Of a stretch of DNA of 9,284 bases, positions 1-5,822 are shown one piece after another; the stretch's first letter is position 1; each line of letters opens with the position of its first letter. Under the pieces are notes generated by a model. That model saw nothing but the letters and a program-made list of their open reading frames with translations. It was not told where the DNA came from and ran no database searches. Where the stretch lies: NCBI GenBank assembly GCA_937893485.1, contig CALBJL010000169.1, positions 1 through 9,284 of the forward strand, written 5' to 3'. The position numbers and the translations under genes are program-made. The stretch is from an uncultured bacterium. Lineage in GTDB: Bacteria; Bacillota; Clostridia; Lachnospirales; Lachnospiraceae.

Positions 1-1281
1 GATTACAATATTATCATCGAAGATCGGATTCAACAGGTGGCATCCGAGATTACCCGTTATCTGAAAAGTACGGACAGAATGGCGAAAACCATTGTGTTTT
101 GTGCAACAGAAGATGCGGCTGAACGTATGCGTCAGGCATTGGTAAATCTGAACTCTGATATGGTAAAAGAAAATCCGGATTATGTTGTGCGTATTACCGG
201 CAGTGATGATTATGGTAAAAAGAAACTGGATTATTTTATTTCTGTCTCAGCACCGTATCCGGTGATTGCGACTACATCAAAACTTTTGTCTACCGGTGCA
301 GACTGCAAGATGACAAAGCTGATTGTTTTGGATGAAATGATTGGTTCCATGACAGAGTTTAAACAAATTATCGGTCGTGGAACAAGACTGCGTGAAAAAG
401 AAGGAAAAACACATTTTGTTGTTATGGATTTCCGCAATGTTACCAGATTATTTGCTGATCCCGACTGGGACGGTCCGATTATGATTGATCCTGGATTCAC
501 GCCGGGAGGGCAGACAACACCACCTACTCCGGGATCAGATGATCCACCAGTTCCGATTGATCCACCGGGACCGAAAAATCCCAAACCTATTGTCAGCCGT
601 GATGGTTGCAAGGTTGAAACTATCCATAAAACAGTATCGGTATATGATGCAAATGGAAAATTGCTCAGACAGGAAAGTATTGTGGATTACACCAAAGAAA
701 ATATCCGTGGTGAATATGCCTCCTTGGATAATTTCATTCGTCAATGGTCAAAGGAAGAAAAGAAAGAAAAAATCAGGGAAATGCTGCTGGAACGTGGTAT
801 TGATCTGGAATTGATGAAATCAGAGCAGAATATGTCAGATGTGGATGATTTTGACTTTATCTGCCATGTAGCGTTTGACAAGAAACCATTGACCCGTAAA
901 GAGCGAGCCAATAATGTGAAGAAAAAAGATTTTCTCAGCAAATATAGCGGTATTGCAAGAGAAGTGCTGGAAAGCCTTCTTGATAAGTATATGAATACTG
1001 GAATTTATGAAATTGAAAAAACAGAGATTTGTGATATTGAAAGAGCTCATATTGCAAGACAGATTATGGCAATAAAAAATGTTGCAACACTTGATGTGTT
1101 TTATGTTCGTTTATTCTTACAAGCAAATTTTGAGAAGATAAAATCTAAAGGTCAAGGAGTTATCCCTGGAATAGATCGAAATAGTGTTATGAACATGCTG
1201 TTCCCAATTCCACCATTAGCAGAGCAGAAGTGTATCGTTGAAAAGCAACAAAAATTATTTGATAGAATATCATTGATTTGA
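1..1281 (+). CDS. hsdR: Type I restriction HsdR C-terminal half fused in frame to an HsdS C-terminal fragment (5' partial)
   Basis: The frame is open from base 1, so the gene starts upstream; the GTG at 37 is only an internal codon. Numbering from base 1, residues 29-34 (KTIVFC), 88-101 (VIATTSKLLSTGAD) and 122-130 (QIIGRGTRL) are SF2 helicase motifs IV-VI of the ATP-dependent DNA-translocating HsdR subunit. A proline-rich linker (164-196) and the start of an EcoEI-type HsdR C-terminal domain follow. From about residue 344 (base 1030) the protein instead reads as the end of an HsdS target-recognition domain: GQGVIPGID (384-392) and PIPPLAEQ (402-409). Normal HsdR does not end this way, so this is a chimera, probably from a deletion that removed the HsdR tail and whatever lay between. 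A complete, working restriction subunit is unlikely, although the frame is intact. No hsdM is visible; it could lie upstream. The HsdR and HsdS family calls are firm; the deletion history is inferred. Confidence 0.85.
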   Translation, partial: DYNIIIEDRIQQVASEITRYLKSTDRMAKTIVFCATEDAAERMRQALVNLNSDMVKENPDYVVRITGSDDYGKKKLDYFISVSAPYPVIATTSKLLSTGADCKMTKLIVLDEMIGSMTEFKQIIGRGTRLREKEGKTHFVVMDFRNVTRLFADPDWDGPIMIDPGFTPGGQTTPPTPGSDDPPVPIDPPGPKNPKPIVSRDGCKVETIHKTVSVYDANGKLLRQESIVDYTKENIRGEYASLDNFIRQWSKEEKKEKIREMLLERGIDLELMKSEQNMSDVDDFDFICHVAFDKKPLTRKERANNVKKKDFLSKYSGIAREVLESLLDKYMNTGIYEIEKTEICDIERAHIARQIMAIKNVATLDVFYVRLFLQANFEKIKSKGQGVIPGIDRNSVMNMLFPIPPLAEQKCIVEKQQKLFDRISLI

Positions 1282-1301
1282 TGCTTAATTGTATAATATC
1301 T

Positions 1302-1322
1302 GGCGAAAGGAGGTCTTTCGCC
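1302..1322 (+). promoter_or_regulatory. Shine-Dalgarno held in a hairpin directly before the recombinase start
   Basis: GGCGAAAG (1302-1309) and CTTTCGCC (1315-1322) form a perfect 8-bp stem around a GAGGT loop. The Shine-Dalgarno AAAGGAGG (1306-1313) lies partly in the stem and partly in the loop, and the stem abuts the ATG at 1323. A TATAAT at 1292-1297 could be a -10 box, but no good -35 is seen. Folding of this leader would be expected to limit translation of the recombinase; that effect is inferred. Confidence 0.6.
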
Positions 1323-2132
1323 ATGATAGAAAATGAAAAATTTGAAAGACACTTGAGAGAAAGCAATCTCTCAGAAAACACGATCTCATCGTATATGTTT
1401 GCTATTAAGCAGTACGGACAACAATACGATGATGTCACACAGAAAAAGCTACGAGAATACAAGGTGTGGCTTATTGAAAACTATAAACCCAAGACCGTAA
1501 ATCTCAGACTGCGTGCACTGAACTGCTATTTGGAGTGCATTGGAAAGGAGAAATTGAAGTTGCCGTTTGTCCGGGTGCAGCAGAAAAGTTATCTGGAAAA
1601 TGTGATTAGTGAAGCGGATTATGAATACTTCAAATCCTGTCTGAAAAAGGATGATGAAATGTTCTGGTATTTTGTAATTCGTTTCCTCGCCGCCACGGGA
1701 GCCCGAGTCAGTGAGTTGATTCAGATTAAGGCTGAACATGTTAAATTGGGGCATCTTGACTTATACTCCAAAGGTGGAAAGCTGCGTAGAATTTACATTC
1801 CTAAAGAATTGCAAAATGAGGCCCTTTCTTGGTTGACCGAAAAGCAACAAGAAAGCGGCTTCATTTTTTTGAACAAGTACGGCGAGCGTATTACTACTCG
1901 TGGCATTTCCGGACAGTTAAAAAAATTAGCAGTTAGATATAATATCAATCCGGCGGTCGTATATCCCCATTCATTCCGACATAGATTTGCAAAAAGTTTC
2001 TTGGAACGCTGCAATGATATAGCGTTTCTTGCTGATCTTATGGGACATGAAAGTATTGAAACTACCCGTATTTATCTCCGCAAAACATCAACCGAACAAC
2101 GCGAAATCGTAGATACAATCGTAGACTGGTAA
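1323..2132 (+). CDS. Tyrosine recombinase (XerC/D-like), probably the hsdS-shuffling invertase
   Basis: A 269-residue phage-integrase-family site-specific recombinase. The N-terminal SAM-like core-binding domain covers about residues 1-85. The catalytic domain carries the full set: Arg128 in ATGARVSEL, Lys150 in SKGGK, His216 and Arg219 in HSFRHRF, His242 in LMGHES and the nucleophile Tyr251 in TTRIYL. It should therefore be active. Length matches small Xer-like enzymes without an arm-binding domain. The ATG at 1323 is chosen over an in-frame TTG at 1278 because a strong Shine-Dalgarno precedes it at normal spacing. It lies between a forward hsdS fragment and an inverted one, the position of recombinases such as CreX of the pneumococcal ivr locus that invert hsdS segments. 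That role is inferred from position; I could not see a long identical inverted repeat to serve as its site. A general integrase role is the alternative. Confidence 0.9.
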   Translation: MIENEKFERHLRESNLSENTISSYMFAIKQYGQQYDDVTQKKLREYKVWLIENYKPKTVNLRLRALNCYLECIGKEKLKLPFVRVQQKSYLENVISEADYEYFKSCLKKDDEMFWYFVIRFLAATGARVSELIQIKAEHVKLGHLDLYSKGGKLRRIYIPKELQNEALSWLTEKQQESGFIFLNKYGERITTRGISGQLKKLAVRYNINPAVVYPHSFRHRFAKSFLERCNDIAFLADLMGHESIETTRIYLRKTSTEQREIVDTIVDW

Positions 2133-2139
2133 TAGGAAA

Positions 2140-2171
2140 GGCATACACTTTAAATAGTTGAGGTGTATGCC
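2140..2171. terminator. Hairpin between convergent recombinase and hsdS genes, possible bidirectional terminator
   Basis: GGCATACAC (2140-2148) and GTGTATGCC (2163-2171) form a 9-bp stem with a 14-nt loop, just after the recombinase stop and just after the stop of the convergent hsdS copy. Only a short T run (2175-2178) follows on the plus strand and a TTT on the minus strand, so it is a weak intrinsic terminator by sequence, although the position is right for both genes. Confidence 0.6.
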
Positions 2172-2176
2172 GAATT

Positions 2177-3190
2177 TTATAAAATAGTACAAGATTCTAT
2201 TACGACGTTCACTTTTTGCACAATTCTTTTTTGTTCATTCATTGGTGGAAGTGGCACCAAATAATTGGAAATAAAGTCTTTTCCTACACGTTGCTGCCCA
2301 GCTGTTCCACTAAAATTTTTCATTCCATCTCGGATAAACGCATGGGTTTTGCAAATTATTAAAAAGTATGGCATATATAAAATTTTTGTATAATCACGAA
2401 GAACGTGAAGCTCCGTTGTTCCTGCGCCATATCCACTTGGAAGGTCATGAATTACAGCTGATTTTCTGTTTTGAAAACAGGGTGTAATTTTGGCGATTGC
2501 AACATCATTATTTGCCAGATGTGTAAACCCTGATTTTATCTCTTTCCATTTCTTTTTTTCAAAAGTATGGCTGTTATTGAATCCATCCTTTAAAAGTGGC
2601 ATTGGCATAAATCCAGCAATCGCATCATCAGATATATTATTTCTTGGATTGACTGCAAACAACGCCCCCAGTCTAATCCATTCCCAGCTATTTGGAATTT
2701 CAAACGGTATTTCATCATCAATACAACGCTCGATTCCGTCCAACTTTTCATAATGAGAATTATCCCGTCTAAAAATAACAGATTCATGATTATCACGCTT
2801 AATTTTTCCTTCTTGAATCAGCCGCTCTTTCTCAGAACGGATGCGTTCCAGAAGGACAGATGCCGGTTCATCTGATGGGTCTTGTGGAACAAGTTTTCCA
2901 TGGACAGCTTCTTGCAGAATGGATTTTTTGAGCATCTCTGGAAACTTAACCTTCAAATCATTCAGATGCTGTTCTATCTGTTCATATTTGTCTAAGAACG
3001 GGGCAGTCTCTTTTATTTTTGTAACAATTCTTCGTTGTTCTTGTAACGGCGGAAGTGGAAAGAGTAACGAATGCAAGGCATTTGAGGAAAGTCCTTGAAT
3101 GCCAATTCCTTTACCGCCAATCCAACCAGCATGTTTATAAAGGAAAAAGATATAGTAATAGTATGCTACACATTTTATATGAATAATTCT
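2177..3190 (-). pseudogene. hsdS: Inverted, 5'-truncated HsdS specificity subunit (silent donor copy)
   Basis: The frame is open from 3190 down to the TAA at 2177-2179 (337 codons) with no credible start; the TTG at 3076 lies inside the domain. In order it shows the end of the first target-recognition domain (GGKGIGIQGLSSNA, then PLPPLQEQ at residues 45-52), the central conserved helix with its KSILQEAVHGKLVPQDPSDE stretch, a second target-recognition domain entered at FEIPNSWEWIRLG, and PLPPMNEQKRIVQKV near the C-terminus. HsdS directs type I methylation and restriction to a bipartite DNA target. Most of the first recognition domain is missing, and HsdS similarity stops near 3165-3190, where the small-gene cassette begins. 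It is convergent with the recombinase, as expected for a silent cassette in an invertible hsdS locus. Alone it could not make a normal two-domain subunit. Confidence 0.88.
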
Positions 3191-3257
3191 TTATTCAGAG
3201 GCTGCCGTTTCAGGCAGAAAAATCCTATAATTACGGAAATAAACACTACATTGATAA

Positions 3258-3287
3258 TTGAATAAAGGCTTTGCGCTATGGTATAAT
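3258..3287 (+). promoter_or_regulatory. Extended -10 promoter of cassette 1
   Basis: TTGAAT (3258-3263), an 18-bp spacer and TATAAT (3282-3287) with the TGG extension directly upstream. The -10 box sits in the loop of an inverted repeat, TTGCGC (3271-3276) and GCGCAA (3290-3295). The same promoter block recurs at 5362-5398, which supports real function. Confidence 0.75.
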
Positions 3288-3360
3288 GAGCGCAAGTGAG
3301 AAAAATACAAATTTATTTGTATTTGACGAACGGCGATATTATTGAGTGATGAAATCACGA
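3282..3360 (+). repeat. Divergent unit of the promoter array
   Basis: It starts TATAATGAGCGCAAGTGAG, matching the TATAATGAGTGCAAACGAG that opens the next two units. Its first hairpin is AAATACAAAT (3303-3312) with ATTTGTATTT (3315-3324), then a shared TTGACGA, then a second hairpin GTGAT (3346-3350) with ATCAC (3354-3358), then GA and the next TATAAT. Layout and spacing match the 80-bp units while the stem sequences differ. Confidence 0.7.
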
Positions 3361-3520
3361 TATAATGAGTGCAAACGAGTCAACATGCTTGCATGATTGA
3401 CGAGTGACGAATGCTGATCATGTGCTGGTTTTGCACATGATATAATGAGTGCAAACGAGTCAACATGCTTGCATGATTGACGAGTGACGAATGCTGATCA
3501 TGTGCTGGTTTTGCACATGA
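3361..3520 (+). repeat. Two identical 80-bp tandem repeats, each with a TATAAT box
   Basis: Units 3361-3440 and 3441-3520 are identical base for base, and a third TATAAT follows at 3521. Each unit contains hairpin A (GTCAACATGC with GCATG-A-TTGAC; 3379-3401 in unit 1) and hairpin B (TCATGTGC 3418-3425 with GCACATGA 3433-3440). With the upstream promoter this puts -10-like boxes at 3282, 3361, 3441 and 3521. TG extensions (TGA-TATAAT) precede the last two, but no good -35 accompanies them. The exact identity suggests a recent duplication whose copy number may vary between strains. Confidence 0.93.
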
Positions 3521-3550
3521 TATAATATCATTTGAAAAGGTGGTGATAGC

Positions 3551-3739
3551 ATGAAAGCAGGCGATGAAATGAACCAATTTGAAGTCATAAACAATATCAT
3601 TGACTATTATAAGAATCTACAGGCTATTAAACGTGCAAATACATGCGAAAACAAGGTATTAGATTATGAAATCAAAACAACAAAAGTCAAACTAGAAAGT
3701 TTTGGAATCAATTTACATGATTTAGAATTTCAAGAGTAA
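3551..3739 (+). CDS. Small helical protein of cassette 1, function unknown
   Basis: A 62-residue ORF starting at an ATG with a Shine-Dalgarno (AAAGGTGGTGAT, 3536-3547) and ending shortly before a strong terminator. It is charged, without signal peptide or membrane segment, and is probably mostly alpha-helical (NNIIDYYKNLQAIKRA, then KVLDYEIKTTKVKLESFG, a coiled-coil-like heptad trend). It carries one Cys and no recognisable enzyme motif. Its N-terminus resembles the 49-residue ORF at 5423: both have G-D-(E/D), then Met, then Glu, then N-x-I-I. The rest diverges. An own promoter array and terminator argue for a monocistronic gene. A small regulator or partner-binding protein is possible, but I do not recognise the family. 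An RNA function of the transcript cannot be excluded. Confidence 0.6.
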   Translation: MKAGDEMNQFEVINNIIDYYKNLQAIKRANTCENKVLDYEIKTTKVKLESFGINLHDLEFQE

Positions 3740-3755
3740 CCATATAATTACACCT

Positions 3756-3800
3756 AAGGTGCAAAGTCTTTATTGAGAGGCCAAGACTTTGCACCTTGCT
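3756..3800 (+). terminator. Strong intrinsic terminator of cassette 1
   Basis: AAGGTGCAAAGTCTT (3756-3770) pairs perfectly with AAGACTTTGCACCTT (3783-3797) around a 12-nt loop, followed by GCTTTTGC. It is nearly the same element as at 5595-5639. It ends only about 40 bp before the MATE start codon, so it lies in or just before the MATE leader and could insulate that gene or attenuate its transcription. Confidence 0.85.
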
Positions 3801-3838
3801 TTTGCATATACATAGCATATGAAGGGAGGCAGAGCAGC

Positions 3839-5194
3839 ATGTTGGAAGATGAAAAAGAATTACAAAAGAGGCAGTATGAGCGGATGACAACGCAGCCGAT
3901 TGGAAGTTTGTTATTTACCCTGTCAGTGCCTACGATCATTAGCATGATGGTTACAAATATTTATAATCTGGTAGATACGGCGTTTGTAGGAACGTTGGGA
4001 ACGAGCCAGAGCGGCGCGACCGGCATCGTATTTAGCTATATGGCGATCTTGCAGGCGATTGGATTTATGTGTGGACAGGGATCGGGCAGCATTATGTCTC
4101 GTAAGCTCGGAGAAAAGAATCTGGCGGAAGCATCGAAATACAGTTCGACGGGGTTCTTTTTGTCTTTCTTATTAGGATTGATTGTGGCGGTGGGGAGCTT
4201 GATATTTTTGAAACCGCTATTATATTTACTTGGAAGTACTGAAACGATTGCACCCTATGCGGGAACTTATATTTTCTTTATCATACTGGCAGCACCGTTC
4301 TTTACGTCCAGCCTCACGATGAATAATCTGCTGCGTTATGAGGGAAAGGCAAAACTCGGAACGGTTGGCATGATGGCGGGAGCTGTGATCAATATACTTG
4401 GAGATATGGTGTTAATGTTTGGCTGTAAACTGGGTATCGCGGGAGCCGGAATAGCGACCGCAGGATCGCAGTTCATCAGTTTTTGTATTTTGCTAAGCAT
4501 GTTTTTGCGTGGAAAAACACAGACGCATATTTCAATAAAATGTGTTGCACAGGATGCGCAGACAGCATGGAATATTATCGGAACCGGATTCCCAAGTCTG
4601 TTGCGGCAGATGTTAAACAGTGTTGCAGCAATGCTATTAAATAAAGCATCCGGTATATATGGTGATGAAGCAGTGGCTGCGATGAGTATTGTATCGCGTA
4701 TCAGTTTCTTTCCGATGGCAGTGGCGATCGGAATCGGGCAGGGATTTCAGCCGATTAGCAGCTTTAATTTTGGTGCAGGTAAGAAAAATCGGGTGCGCAA
4801 GGCATTCTGGGTGGCATTTGCAGGATCAGAAGTCGTGCTGTTCATTATTTCAGTTCCGATTTATCTACTCGCAGGTTCGGTGGTTGGACAGTTGCGAAAT
4901 GATCCGAAGGTCATAGAAATCGGAATCCGTGCCTTGCGTCTGATGTGCATCGGTCAGTTGTTTGTGCCGCTTACCATGATGGTAGAGATGGGATTTCAAA
5001 GTATCGGAGAAAAGCTGTTGGCGAGTCTGGGTTCCTGCCTGCGAAGCGGAATTGTATTTATTCCGATACTGCAGATCCTAAAGCATATGCGTGGTCTGGC
5101 GGGTGTGCAGGAGGCACAGCCTGTGGCATTTGTAATTACATTTATCGTGTGTCTGTTTTTGTGCAGGATCTATCTGAAACGTGTGCAGGAGTAA
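3839..5194 (+). CDS. MATE family multidrug/organic cation efflux transporter
   Basis: A 451-residue integral membrane protein of the MATE (MatE) superfamily, whose members export drugs or other organic cations in exchange for Na+ or H+. Around twelve hydrophobic segments can be read. MATE hallmarks include NIYNLVDTAFVG (40-51) near the first helix and GQGFQPISSFNFGAG (300-314) opening the second half, the internal pseudo-repeat typical of the family. Length is normal for the NorM/MepA/DinF range. The ATG at 3839 is chosen because GGGAGG (3824-3829) precedes it; an upstream in-frame ATG at 3773 lies inside the terminator stem-loop and has no such site. No clear promoter is visible between terminator and start, so it may depend on read-through or a weak promoter near 3789-3820. 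It is flanked by two related small-gene cassettes. The substrate cannot be told from sequence. Confidence 0.93.
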   Translation: MLEDEKELQKRQYERMTTQPIGSLLFTLSVPTIISMMVTNIYNLVDTAFVGTLGTSQSGATGIVFSYMAILQAIGFMCGQGSGSIMSRKLGEKNLAEASKYSSTGFFLSFLLGLIVAVGSLIFLKPLLYLLGSTETIAPYAGTYIFFIILAAPFFTSSLTMNNLLRYEGKAKLGTVGMMAGAVINILGDMVLMFGCKLGIAGAGIATAGSQFISFCILLSMFLRGKTQTHISIKCVAQDAQTAWNIIGTGFPSLLRQMLNSVAAMLLNKASGIYGDEAVAAMSIVSRISFFPMAVAIGIGQGFQPISSFNFGAGKKNRVRKAFWVAFAGSEVVLFIISVPIYLLAGSVVGQLRNDPKVIEIGIRALRLMCIGQLFVPLTMMVEMGFQSIGEKLLASLGSCLRSGIVFIPILQILKHMRGLAGVQEAQPVAFVITFIVCLFLCRIYLKRVQE

Positions 5195-5211
5195 GTAATC
5201 AAACGAAATGG

Positions 5212-5240
5212 TTGACAAAATCAAATTGACATGTTATATT
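5212..5240 (+). promoter_or_regulatory. Strong promoter immediately upstream of a terminator
   Basis: TTGACA (5212-5217), a 17-bp spacer and TATATT (5235-5240) with a TG extension (5232-5233): close to a consensus sigma-A promoter. The predicted start, near 5247, falls inside the left arm of the hairpin at 5243-5281, so the transcript would begin with a terminator. Confidence 0.7.
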
Positions 5241-5242
5241 AA

Positions 5243-5288
5243 CAGCAGTTGCCACTATTATAGCGATAGTGATGACTGCTGATTTTTT
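5243..5288 (+). terminator. Intrinsic terminator after the MATE gene
   Basis: CAGCAGT (5243-5249) with ACTGCTG (5275-5281) and an inner CACTAT (5253-5258) with ATAGTG (5266-5271) make a long stem with a small internal loop, followed by six Ts (5283-5288). It lies 48 bp after the MATE stop codon and fits as that gene's terminator. Confidence 0.85.
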
Positions 5289-5368
5289 CTTTACGAATAA
5301 AGGATTCGTGCAATATTTGTCTGTTCAGACGGATAAATTCCCTAAATATGAAAACCGTAGATTGATAA

Positions 5369-5398
5369 TTGAATAAAGGCTTTGCATTATGGTATACT
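5369..5398 (+). promoter_or_regulatory. Extended -10 promoter of cassette 2
   Basis: TTGAAT (5369-5374), an 18-bp spacer and TATACT (5393-5398) preceded by TGG. It is nearly identical to the promoter at 3258-3287. Downstream, ACCAC (5398-5402) can pair with GTGGT (5412-5416) across the Shine-Dalgarno, which might affect translation. Confidence 0.75.
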
Positions 5399-5422
5399 AC
5401 CACTTGAAAAGGTGGTGATATT

Positions 5423-5572
5423 GTGGGAGATGATACAATGACAAGCAGAGAGATGTACAATCTTATCATTAAACTTGAAAGCGAGGGCATGACCTCAGAT
5501 AAAATCATTGAAATCATCAAGTTTATTGAAGAGAACAAGCTGACAGAAGAACAGCTGAAAGCAACCAAGTAA
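5423..5572 (+). CDS. Small helical protein of cassette 2, function unknown
   Basis: A 49-residue ORF starting at GTG behind the same Shine-Dalgarno leader as copy 1 (AAAGGTGGTGAT). An internal ATG at codon 6 is possible but poorly spaced from that site. The product is acidic/basic and helical (MYNLIIKLESEGMTSDKI, then IIEIIKFIEENKLTEEQ), with a helix-turn-helix-like rhythm but no motif I can assign. No signal peptide, Cys or membrane segment is present. The early codons align with the 62-residue paralogue at 3551 and the C-terminal parts diverge. It has its own promoter and terminator, so it is monocistronic. Whether the peptide or its RNA is the functional product is open, but conserved reading-frame features in two cassettes favour a protein. 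Confidence 0.55.
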   Translation: MGDDTMTSREMYNLIIKLESEGMTSDKIIEIIKFIEENKLTEEQLKATK

Positions 5573-5594
5573 CAGAAACCATGTAACATTACCT

Positions 5595-5639
5595 AAGGTG
5601 CAAAGTCTTTATTGAGAGGTCAAAACTTTGCACCTTTTT
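5595..5639 (+). terminator. Intrinsic terminator of cassette 2
   Basis: AAGGTGCAAAGT (5595-5606) pairs with ACTTTGCACCTT (5625-5636), followed by a T tract through 5639. It matches the 3756-3797 terminator except for a base change in the right arm that creates one C-A mismatch near the loop, and it has the better T run. Confidence 0.88.
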
Positions 5640-5709
5640 GCATGTCCGTTGCATTTTGCGGAAGCATTGTTGGAAAAATTTTTCTGGAAAAACTGCAAAA
5701 AACTCTCAA

Positions 5710-5770
5710 TTAGCAATATTGCTTCCCGCGGGCGTCTGTGTTATTCTAATTGCAGTTAGCAATGACTAAC
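5710..5770 (+). promoter_or_regulatory. Probable eno promoter with overlapping palindromes
   Basis: TTGCTT (5719-5724), a 17-bp spacer and TATTCT (5742-5747) with a TG extension (5739-5740) make a plausible sigma-A promoter with a start near 5754. A perfect palindrome AGCAATATTGCT (5712-5723) overlaps the -35, CCCGCGGG (5725-5732) lies in the spacer, and GTTAG(5755-5759)/CTAAC(5766-5770) sits at the start site. TTAGCAAT occurs at 5710 and again at 5756, as two half-sites of one regulator might. The regulator is unknown. Confidence 0.5.
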
Positions 5771-5822
5771 ACTGTGTAAATCATGTAAGACCCTTTTTGC
5801 CACAATAGCGGAATGTGGTAGT

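Larger units (their letters stand above)
3181..3797 (+). repeat. Small-gene cassette, copy 1 (hairpins, promoter array, ORF, terminator)
   Basis: This unit is paralogous to 5293-5639. Shared parts in the same order are: two small hairpins (3181-3196 and 3202-3217); a promoter block (3251-3287) differing from 5362-5398 at only a few bases; the leader TTGAAAAGGTGGTGATA before the start codon; a short ORF whose first codons align (GD, then M, then a conserved ATCATT); and a terminator stem nearly identical over about 40 bases. Copy 1 additionally carries tandem units between promoter and leader. The outer edges are approximate, and no transposase or clear target-site duplication is seen, so I call it a duplicated or dispersed cassette and not a defined mobile element. 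Confidence 0.7.
5293..5639 (+). repeat. Small-gene cassette, copy 2
   Basis: Partner of the cassette at 3181-3797 in the same orientation. Hairpin ACGAAT/ATTCGT (5293-5309) and hairpin GTCTG/CAGAC (5319-5330) sit where copy 1 has GAATAA/TTATTC and CTGCC/GGCAG, with different stem sequences. The promoter block, Shine-Dalgarno leader and terminator then match copy 1 closely. It lacks the tandem promoter units, so it may show the simpler form of the cassette. Confidence 0.7.

Noticed and set aside
2190..3098. Plus-strand ORFs opposite the inverted hsdS (such as 2490-2753 and 2841-3098)
   Set aside because: They are antisense to a clearly recognisable HsdS frame and lack start signals.
3361..3520. 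CRISPR array
   Set aside because: The two 80-bp copies are directly adjacent with no spacers, the unit is too long for a CRISPR repeat, and no cas gene is near.
3380..3577. Minus-strand 65-codon ORF
   Set aside because: It is made almost wholly of the 80-bp tandem repeat, read twice, and has no ribosome site or promoter of its own.
3773..3838. Longer MATE start at ATG 3773
   Set aside because: It lies in the terminator loop, lacks a Shine-Dalgarno and adds residues foreign to the family; ATG 3839 has GGGAGG at good spacing.
5239..5589. Minus-strand 116-codon ORF
   Set aside because: It lies antisense across the MATE terminator, the cassette 2 promoter and its small ORF, has no Shine-Dalgarno and has an unlikely composition; the plus-strand signals explain the region.
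3181..5639. Integron-type gene cassettes driven by the nearby tyrosine recombinase
   Set aside because: Each ORF has its own promoter and terminator, there is no attI/attC core layout, and the recombinase lacks a visible integron-integrase insert; it fits the hsdS shuffling type better.
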